Assembly (NCBI GenBank): GCA_022495995.1
Contig: JAFEMH010002502.1
Coordinates: 173,501 to 237,500 of the forward strand
From: Adenophora triphylla var. japonica
Lineage: Eukaryota; Streptophyta; Magnoliopsida; Asterales; Campanulaceae
Reading direction: 5' to 3'
DNA length: 64,000 nt
Below, piece by piece: positions 56,658 to 64,000 of the stretch. Under the pieces are notes generated by a model. It was not told the DNA's origin, did no database searches, and saw only the letters and a program-made list of their open reading frames with translations. Numbering within the stretch: the first letter of the stretch is position 1; every line of letters starts with the position of its first letter. The translations under genes were made by a program, and so were the position numbers.

Positions 56658-57921
56658 TAAATGTGCGCTCGCTTGCGAAATTTTGGTTTTCCAATGATGA
56701 AAAAGAAAAGGAGTCGCCACGCCATGTTTTAGAGGTACACTTTGAAAAACCTTTGAAAGAGAACGGGTTCGGGGGTCAGGTTACGTGTTGGGAAGAACCG
56801 AGAGTTCACCCAACACGCCTCGTCCGTAGACGAGTCTTTCTAATCAAACATCCAAGTAATCCATAAGTGTGTGCAATCATTGATAATAAACAAGTGTAGT
56901 AAACATGAATTTTATTGATTTGGAAAGAGACTTACAACTTGTGAACTAATTATTCAGGGAGGCCACATCCCCATTACAACAAATCAGAACAAATTACAAA
57001 AGGAAAGGATTCCTGCAAACAGACATAGTGTGTCACATGACACAGGACATGCCTGACCAGATGTGCCACGTGACACAGGATCTAACCAGTCACCATGTGT
57101 CGCGTGACACACAATGCCCATCTGCAGGAACTTACAAGCTTGAACACAATAGCAACAATAATCAACACAGATCCAATTGATCAATCAGATTAGCTTCGAA
57201 ATATAGAATTAACAACAATTCAACCACGGGAGTGTGGATATGGAGAGATCCACACTCCCTTGGGGTCTAAATAACAATTTCACCAAATATTCAACAATGA
57301 ACACTCAATTATTCATATCAACCAAGTTAAACAGAGAGATTGCGATTGGGATTCAATAATCTAGACAGATAGAGTCTGATTACTGAATCCAAGGGAGGTA
57401 AAACAATGTAATTATCCAATTATCAAGGTAGGAGAGAGAGGAAAAAGGAGGTGGAGAGTGTTACCCTTATTGATTCCACAAATTCTGTATCCAGTTAGAT
57501 ACAGAACCCTTCAACAACAGCTTCTGGTCCTAGAAAGCTTGAGAGAGTCAGTAGAAGGTGGATCTAAGAGGTGATGGAGGAAGTGGGTTGAATTGGAGGG
57601 AATTGGAGGTAGGTTAGGGGTAGGAGAGAGAGAGAGAGGTGTATGTTTAGTGTGTGTGTTACGTTGCAGTTTCTGTAGAGTAACAGTATGTGAAATTCTG
57701 GAATATTCAGGGAAAATACCCAAAAGGTCCAAAAAGGTTTTATTCCCTGGGGGTCCTTTAGCATGAGCAAAGTACCAAAAGGTACTTCCTTCGCGGGAAA
57801 CTTATGAAATATTTCCGGAAGTCTTGGGATAGGCCGAGAATTTACCAAAATGCCCCTTAATGCAATTTTATCACATTAAAATGCACCTAAAAGGGTCGCA
57901 AATTGGGTTGGCATACTTACA
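56658..57921 (-). repeat. Element B 5' LTR (promoter deleted)
   Basis: It matches 3073-4482 but lacks the 151 bp equivalent to about 4107-4257. In the long copy those bases are flanked by direct TTCTGGA repeats; here a single TTCTGGA remains (near 57690). The deleted DNA contains the TATA box and the motif pair. The triplet at 57030-57110 remains. Confidence 0.9.
57030..57110. repeat. B motif triplet in 5' LTR
   Basis: Copies start at 57030, 57063 and 57097 (33 and 34 bp apart). The third is a full GTGTCGCGTGACAC; the first two have G/C-to-A/T changes. Confidence 0.75.
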
Positions 57922-57926
57922 GCGAG
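57922..57926. repeat. Target-site duplication GCGAG, right of B
   Basis: Partner of the copy at 3068-3072. Together they date B as younger than A. Confidence 0.9.
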
Positions 57927-58645
57927 ATAATCTTGTCAGCTAAGGTTCTGGCCCCCAGGTGTCCGCCGCAAACGCCCTCATGTACTTCAGCCAAGAGATT
58001 CTCAACTTCCTTAGGATAGACACATCTCAGCAGGGGCTTAGTAAAAGATCTTCGGTAGAGGACTCCGTTCATCACAGCGAACCTTGGTGACCTCTTCTTG
58101 ATAAGTTTAGCTTGTGCTTCATCTTCTGGGAGTTGTCTCTTCTCGATGTATTTTATGTAGTCATCGATCCAACATTTCTCCTCTCCATCTAGGAACATGA
58201 CTTGTAGTCTTACATACGCGGGTTCTTCAGCAAAAACTACGTATGGATTGGAGTTAGACTCTGACACGTCCATACTTGCTAGTTTTGATAGAACGTCCGC
58301 GATTTGGTTGTCCTCCCTCCCTATTTGCTTGATCTCAAAAAATTCCATCTTCTTCATCATGTCTAGGACCAGGTCTCTATATTTGGTAAGGGTGGGATTT
58401 TGGGTGTTATATTCTCCCTTCACTTGTTTGAAAACAAGTTGGGAGTCACAGAATGCCACCACCTTAGTTTCTCCATAGAAGGAAGCCAACTCGATACCAA
58501 ATATCATAGCCTCATAATCAGCTTGGTTGTTGGAGGCAGGGAACTTGAATCGGATGATGTCTTGCATTGTGTACTCTCCTTTAGGACTTGCTAGTATAAC
58601 TCCAGCTTCGCTTCTCTCCTTCGTAGCTGATCCATCTGTGTACAA
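57927..58645 (-). pseudogene. Element A archaeal-type RNase H and integrase N-terminus
   Basis: Minus strand. The RNase H opens MYTDGSATKERSEAGVIL and continues NNQADYEAMIFGIELA, FCDSQLVFKQVKGEY and NQIADVLSKLASMD, the four active-site blocks (the usual AEYEA reads ADYEA). A linker and the first half of the HHCC domain follow (LRCVYPKEVENLLAEVHEG then GGHLGARTLADKI), ending at the B insertion. This dual RNase H arrangement identifies the Tat lineage. Confidence 0.85.
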
Positions 58646-58648
58646 GAC

Positions 58649-59290
58649 CTAACAATTGGATGGGAGTTCGATGGGAGACTCTTCCTCTTCCGTCGTGTTT
58701 TGCGTACGAGAGGTGGGGACGTGTTCACCCATGAAGGCAGTCTCAACCATGAAGTCAACCAGAGGCTGTGCTAGGAGGGTATTTCTTGGTTGGTACGTGA
58801 TATCAAACTCAGTAAGAGCGATAGACCAATTCAGGAGACGTCCGAAGCCATCCAACTTGTGCAGAATTTTCTTCAATGGTTCATTGGTATACACAGTGAT
58901 GGGATGCGCAGAAAAGTAGGCACGTAGTTTTCTTGAGGCTATAACTAGTGCGTACGCTATCTTTTCCACGTTGAAATATCTGCTCTCCACGTCTGACAAT
59001 GCATTAGAGACATAGTAGACTAGTTTTTGTGTTCCTTCATCATTTCGTACAAGAATAGCTGTGACTGCATGATCTGTGGCGGCTAGGAAGACATATAGCA
59101 TCTCACCAATAATCAGACTGCTAAGCAAGGGAGGGGAACCGAAGTACTCCTTCAACTGGAGGAATTCTTCAGAGCATTCGGGAGTCTAGGAGAAGCTCTT
59201 GGTACCCTTCAATCCCTTAAAGAACGATAGTGATTTTTCAGCGGATTTGGCGATGAATCTTCCAAGTGCCGCTATTCTTCCATTTAATCT
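58649..59290 (-). pseudogene. Element A RT-linked RNase H
   Basis: Minus strand. Blocks are YFGSPPLLSSLIIGEMLYVFLAATDHAVTAILVR (split by normal family spacing), YYVSNALSDVESRYFNVEKI, YALVIASRKLRAYF and LLNWSIALTEFDITYQPR. Upstream, 59156-59290 is the connection with RT, with stops. The frame ends at 58649, four bases before the second RNase H begins. Confidence 0.75.
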
Positions 59291-60112
59291 CTAAACCTCC
59301 TTGATGTTAGGAGGAGATGTATGAAAAATTTCCAACTTCCTACTTTGTCTTTTTTCAAGGCAATGATGAAAAGGGACAGGTTCCTTCATGTCAATTAAGG
59401 CCTTGATCTTCTCAGGGTTCGCCTCGATTCCCCTTTGTGAAACTATGAAGCCTAAGAATTTTCCAGTTGTCACCCCAAACACACATTTACTTGGGTTTAG
59501 CTTCATGATGTTGGCTCGGAGACTGTTTATTGTTTCCTCCAAGTCAGGGGCGTGACTTCCCTCCCTGGTCTTTATGATCATATCATTAATGTAGGCCTCC
59601 ATGTTACGACCTATTTGTGCACCAAATACCTCATTCACCATACGTTGGTATGTGGCACCCGCGTTCTTGAGCCTAAAGGGCATCATGACATAACAATAAT
59701 TTCCCCCATATGTTTGGAAGGCCGTCTTCTCAATGTCTTCTTCCGCCATTTTGATTTGATGGTAGCCTGAATAGGCATCTAGAAAACTGAGAGTTCGGTG
59801 TCCAGCTATGGAGTCAACCAACTTGTCAATTCTGGGGAGAGGATAACTGTCTTTAGGGCAGGCTTTATTAAGATCAGTAAAGTCTATACACATTTGCCAC
59901 TTCCTATTTTATTTTTTCACCATCACTACGTTGGCCAACCAAACGGGGTAGTTTACTTCTCGAATGATTCCGACGCTAAGTAACTTCTGTACCTCTTCCT
60001 TAATAGCTTCCTCCTTGTCCCTCGCAAAAATCCTCCTTGTTTGTGAGATGGTTTTTGCCAATGGATCGACTTCCAAGCGGTGGAGGGCTACTTCTTCATT
60101 AATCCCCCTCAT
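59291..60112 (-). pseudogene. Element A reverse transcriptase (YIND in place of YVDD)
   Basis: Minus strand. Blocks are RRIFARDKEEAIKEEVQKLL, VGIIREVNYPVWLANVV, CIDFTDLNKACPKDSYPLP, SFLDAYSGYHQIKMAEED, VMMPFRLKNAGATYQRMV, YINDMIIKT and FLGFIVSQRGIEANPEK. The active-site box is YIND, so the first of the two catalytic aspartates is lost. A TAA follows MVKK near 59910. Also PFRLKNA replaces the common PFGLKNA. Confidence 0.85.
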
Positions 60113-60124
60113 GTCCTCGACCCT

Positions 60125-61028
60125 TCAAGAAAAGACGTCGAGACTGCTTTTTAGGAGGGAGATGATTTCTTCCTTCTCCTCTGGGGATAGCTGGCCCCCG
60201 AGTTTAATTTTTTGTTCATGATAGTCAGGATTGATAACTACCTCTTCCAATTCATCCATGGGTTCCATTTCTGGACCGTCTCGAAATTTCAAGGATTCAA
60301 TAATGATTTCCCTGAGTCTTCTACCCTCATTGTCATTCACATCAAGGCCTTCCTCTTGCATCAGTTCGTCAACGTCGGGCAGATCAACTATCCTAAAGTC
60401 AGGGTTGGCCCCCAAGTTATGGCCGTTGATGAGTACAGGATCTATCTCCGGGATGGGCGGAACTATGCCTTGGTCAGCTGCAATTTCTAGGACCAAAGGT
60501 TCCTCTTCCAGTATTTCACAGATGTAACTCATCCTAGAGCTTGTGTGAGTAGTTTTCAAAGATTTGGAGATTTTGATGTTGTCTTCGGGAGTATCTATCT
60601 CCACGCTTTTGGATGCTTTCCTGCTTTTTACGACATGCTCCAAGAAGTCTTTGGCGGTCGCCCTCAAGCATCCAATTCCAGCGCGAGTTGGGAATTTAAC
60701 TCATTGGTGAGGAAGGGAGGCAACCAACCCAAGTTTTGCTTGACTTGGAATGCCTAGGATTGCATGATAGTCACTTGTTAGGTCCATGACCACGAAAGTG
60801 ACAGTAGCCTTGGATCTGAAGGGATGTTCGCCGACTTCTAGTTCCATGTCAACAGTTCCCTTGGCACCAACTTTGTGGTTTGTGAAACCTTCTATCCTTC
60901 CATGGTACGGTTCCAGGATAGTGTCTTTAAACCCATCAGTTGGAAAGCAGAGTAATATAGGATATCACGAGAGGCCCCCGTGTCAACAAGATGTCTCTCG
61001 GATTCAACGTTATCAATTCGACCCTTTA
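60125..61028 (-). pseudogene. Element A protease and protease-RT linker
   Basis: The protease motif LVDTGASRDILYYSAF lies near 60930-60990 on the minus strand, followed by FTNHKVGAKGTVDMELEVG and VVMDLTSDYHAILGI. After two stops a frame at 60667-60125 (EEPLVLEIAADQG..., ending LLKSSLDVFS) is the acidic linker found before RT in Tat elements. The stop at 60125 replaces the Trp usual in the FxWxxEDM motif. Confidence 0.75.
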
Positions 61029-63207
61029 TCACCAAGGGTTGTTCATGGGCAGCACGACTCCCTGCCAATTCGTTGGGAGAGAAACTAATGACCTCTTCCG
61101 CCTTATGAATCCAAGAAGGAACGGGTACACCTTGCTTAGCTCATGGATCTGGTCTCTTAGCTTTCTTGTAGAGACAACCTCTTCTCGGATTACATGCAGT
61201 TTGGCCCTAGGAGGCCTCTGTTCACCATCCTCGCTCTTGTCATCATCTTCACTTTCGTCCTCCTTCCGCTTCCGCTTGCCATCTTTCTTCATGACATAGC
61301 GGTCGAGTTTTCCCTCGTCGACCCACATTTGGATCATTCGCTTGAGGGCGATGCACCTTTCAGTGTTGTGACCATGGTCCTTGTGGAAATCACAGAATTT
61401 GGAAGTGTCACGAGGGAACTTTTGTTTGTCGCTCAGCGGACGAGGTGGTGGAAGGTTAACTAGTTGCATGATCTCCGTGATGAGTTTGGTAAGAGGGGTA
61501 AAAATTTCAGGCTTTTCAGTACTCCTTGTTCTGTTCTTCCCTTTGGATCCATTACCATTCCCATTTTCATTGGAAGCATGGCGATTGCCAGCTGCTTCTG
61601 GTTCCATCTTGTCGGATCCCTTTTCTTGCTTTTATCCTCCGCCATGGCAATGCCATAAGCCACGTTGTACAAATCTGCCTTGGACTTTGGCTCTTTGGCG
61701 GAGAGTTCATATATGAGTGGTCCGAATCTCAATCCGGAGTTGAAACAAACAATTACCTCTCTATTAGCGAGGCATTCTTCCACTTGTTCCGCCATGGTTC
61801 GAAATCGGTTAAAGTAACTGAGAGTGGTCTCGTTCTTCCTTTGCTCGATATTGGCAAGGTCGATTAACCTCTTCTTCCTCCTTCCTGCAGTGGCAAAGTG
61901 GTCCAAGAACATCCTCCTCATGCCTCTCCAGCTATCGATGCAACCCTTTTTCAACTCATGGAACCAAGTCAAGGCTGTTCCGGAGAAGGTGCTCGAGAAA
62001 GCTTTATAGAGCATGTCATCGGCCTTTGTGAGGAGGTTCATGGTCGACTCAAAACTTTGCACGTGGTCCTTCGCGTCAGTGGTTCCGTTATACTTTTCAA
62101 AGTTTGGGACCTTAAATAGAGGATTAGGTGGTGCATCTGTTATCCTCTGGGAGAAGGGACGAGTGGACCAGTCATCATCATCTCTGTCAACCTTCTTTCC
62201 CATCTCTATGTCATCAATTCTCTTTTTCAAGAGTTGCCATTCCTTAGCTTCCACCCCTTTTTCAGTGCTAGAGTGAGTACTGTGGTGGGAACTCTGGTGG
62301 GAACTGCGATGGGAGCTACGATGGGACTTATCTCTAGGGTGACCATTCACCCTATTGTGCTCCTCGTCATTTTGTCGGTTTTCTCCTCGTCTAGAGGGTG
62401 CTTTATCTTGCCTTGTTTCTGCCTCATAGCCACCAAGTACCATTCTGTATGGTTGGGGAGTCCTCGGCCTTGCAAAGTGATGAGGACGAGGAGAGTCATG
62501 CCGAGGTCTAGGAGAATCACACCGAGTTCTAGGAGAATCACGATGATGAGGTGCCATGCCGAGATGAGGGGGGATAAACGTTTGAACAGACTGAGCCTTG
62601 TTCGTAGGTCTCTTGAGTCTGCTCCCTGGTCTTTAGAATTTAAGTGGCTTCTTAGGTCTACCACTTCCTTCTCTTTCCCATGATTATGAGGCTGAGGACG
62701 AGGAGCATCTTGGAGGGTCTGCTTAGGTGGTACAACAGGATCATGGGGAGGATCTCGGCTACGAGGAGGACTCCTCTGGCTATCTCGTCCTACACCCGTT
62801 TCCCTTCCACGAGAGTTGCCTCCTGACCTCGAAGGCCTAATGAACTCAGCCATCGAGTTGTCTAGATCCAATTGCAGTAAAGCAGCTTGAGTCTCGTAAA
62901 TTCTCTGCAATATCTCCATTTGCTTGTGCAACAAAGTACGTCGGTTGTCAGGCTAGGTGTTCTCAGCTTGTCCGACGTCGGTGTTCCTCATCGTCTTCTT
63001 GTTTCGTTTCCCTCGTGGTCGAGTATTACGAGGGAGGTTTGCACCTGCCCCCTCGGCAACTGGCTGTCCCATGGAACAGAGAGTCATGGCGAGGGGAGGT
63101 AGTCCTTCGGGCTGAGGTGGAAGAGGGAGCACCTCGGTGTTATGTTGGACCTCGTCAACTTGAGTCTGCTCCTCGATGGTAACACTGGCAAATCGTCTGT
63201 CTTCCAT
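61029..63207 (-). pseudogene. Element A gag
   Basis: Minus strand. Start MEDRRFASVTIEEQTQVDE at 63207, with TAG at 62953. It then continues with the RIYETQAALLQLDLDNSMAE helix, an Arg/Ser/Pro-rich region and a His/Ser-rich stretch (HRSSHRSSHQSSHHSTHSS). The capsid core matches Retrotrans_gag (NFEKYNGTTDAKDHVQSFE, FSGTALTWFHELKKGCI, FLDHFATAGRRKKR, LSYFNRFRTMAEQV). The zinc-knuckle-like CDFHKDHGHNTERCIALK comes near 61400-61350. Frameshifts near 62560 and 61630 and a stop at 61029 break it. Confidence 0.8.
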
Positions 63208-63463
63208 TGTAATTCAGTGATTGTGATGCAAACAAAGTTTTAATCAGAATCAAACAGCAAGAACGGCCCAGAATTCTCAGCGATTTAATAATATCAAAAT
63301 TTCAGGCCAAAAGCGATTGTTCCAGGCGAAAATTTGCAGATTTCGGTCGAACGTGAAACAGAGCAACACAAAACAACGATTTCCGACCAAATCTCACAAT
63401 TATCCGGCAGAAAATATGATTTCAAGCGAGCTTTTTCCAGGCCAAACAAAGGGCGTTTGAATC
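63208..63463. other. A 5' leader
   Basis: Short AT-rich non-coding stretch between gag and the primer-binding site. Confidence 0.6.
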
Positions 63464-63483
63464 GATTCCCGGCAATGGAACCA
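63464..63483 (-). other. Primer-binding site of A (tRNA-Glu-like)
   Basis: The minus strand reads TGGTTCCATTGCCGGGAA next to the LTR (three bases off). It fits the 3' end of plant tRNA-Glu with one or two mismatches, better than tRNA-Asp or tRNA-Arg. Confidence 0.6.
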
Positions 63484-63486
63484 AAC

Positions 63487-64000
63487 TGATGATGCCAAAA
63501 TGTCGAATCAGCCCAAATCCAAGCGATCGGTATGCTCCGGCGATTGCTTAGCCTGAAAATAAGACAAAACACGTAAACTAAGTCGGGGCTTCACCGGCGA
63601 AGGCCCTCCGGCGTGAGAGTAAGTTCACGGTTTGTAGAGAGAGAAACTAATTTGACAGAGTTTCGGAATATAAAAGTAACGTACCAGAATATGGAAATTA
63701 TGGCTTGTATTTATAATGATGGATTGACATAATCCATGTTGAACTGGGACTGTAAAGAGATAAAATATAATCCTAGGAGGATTATATCTGTTAAGGAGTC
63801 CTTGTTTGACTTGAATTGATGTAGATGGGTACAATCCTGATTGGATTATAACTGCTTAATCCTTGTTTAAATTGGATTGCTAATACTGCTTGCCGGAAAG
63901 CCGAGGTGAATGAATTCCTTATCTCGTCACTTACAGGTAAGCCGAGGTGAATGAATTCCTTTCCTCGTAATATGAAGGTATGCCGATATGAAGATAAGGC
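63487..64000 (-). repeat. Element A 5' LTR, partial
   Basis: TGATGATGCCAAAATG matches the 3' LTR from 308 onward with few differences. It continues past the window end. Confidence 0.9.

Larger units (their letters stand above)
3073..57921 (-). mobile_element. Element B: non-autonomous Tat-like element with gag remnant and antisense PMD gene, no pol
   Basis: B is bounded by LTRs of 1410 and 1264 bp, a tRNA-Arg primer-binding site (56639-56656) and a GAGGGGC polypurine tract beside the 3' LTR. After subtracting D and C it is about 11.4 kb long. Its interior holds a gag-like gene (minus), a long non-coding stretch and a PMD gene (plus, antisense to the element). I find no protease, RT, RNase H or integrase, so it must have depended on another element for replication. 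The 3' untranslated sequence and LTR termini (TACTTACA) resemble those of D, suggesting a related family. Confidence 0.8.
308..64000 (-). mobile_element. Element A: Tat-lineage Ty3/gypsy retrotransposon, outermost, split by B
   Basis: The same TGATGATG-initiated LTR edge occurs at 308 and at 63487. Between them, read on the minus strand, lie a primer-binding site, gag, protease, RT, RNase H, a second archaeal-type RNase H and integrase, which is the Tat-lineage order. Integrase is cut at 57927 and resumes at 3067 because element B inserted there. The 5' LTR is cut by the window end. Stops and frameshifts in every gene show that the copy is dead. It is the oldest insertion in the stack because everything else lies inside it. 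Confidence 0.85.

Overview
This window is plant nuclear DNA and consists almost entirely of nested Ty3/gypsy (Metaviridae-type) LTR retrotransposons. The evidence is Tat-lineage pol genes with a second, archaeal-type RNase H, an Athila-type pol, primer-binding sites matching plant cytosolic tRNAs (Arg, Asp, Glu-like), GT-AG introns, and plant-specific PMD (plant mobile domain) and DUF7745-like genes. I see no host single-copy gene and cannot name the species; a flowering plant with a repeat-rich genome is the safe reading.

The insertion order can be read from three 5-bp target-site duplications. Element A (Tat lineage, minus strand) starts at 308 and runs past the right end. Element B (minus strand, 3073-57921, TSD GCGAG) sits inside A's integrase gene. 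B is itself interrupted twice: element D (Tat lineage, minus, 7433-26288, TSD AGGTG) lies in B's PMD gene at the exon 3/splice-donor boundary, and an Athila array C (minus, 30297-54839, TSD TTCCT) lies in B's gag-like gene. Layout from the left: A 3' LTR and integrase C-terminus; B 3' LTR and PMD gene; D (3' LTR, tandem arrays, antisense PMD gene, antisense DUF7745-like gene, pol, leader, 5' LTR); rest of B's PMD gene, non-coding DNA and gag C-terminus; C; B gag N-terminus, leader and 5' LTR; A pol, gag and the start of its 5' LTR.

B and D each carry a PMD gene on the strand opposite to their own transcript, between the coding region and the 3' LTR. The genes are split by GT-AG introns, in phase 0 wherever both boundaries could be fixed. 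D carries a second antisense gene (DUF7745-like). B has no pol at all. Array C is LTR-internal-LTR-internal-LTR with one outer TSD, plus a 1.82-kb tandem duplication in the middle. All coding regions are broken by stops or frameshifts, although some C breaks look like sequencing artefacts centred on CAG/CTG.

The most interesting signal is non-coding. Elements B, C and D each have a private 14-bp palindromic motif, mostly in pairs or short runs at fixed helical spacing (31 bp in D, 22-23 bp in C, 33-34 bp in B's main cluster). In each element it lies in the LTR, with copies just upstream of the TATA box in B and D. Copies also lie 5' of the accessory genes: both antisense genes in D, the third ORF in C, and a single copy before B's PMD gene. 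This looks like an element-specific recognition code, perhaps for a self-encoded regulator or anti-silencing factor.
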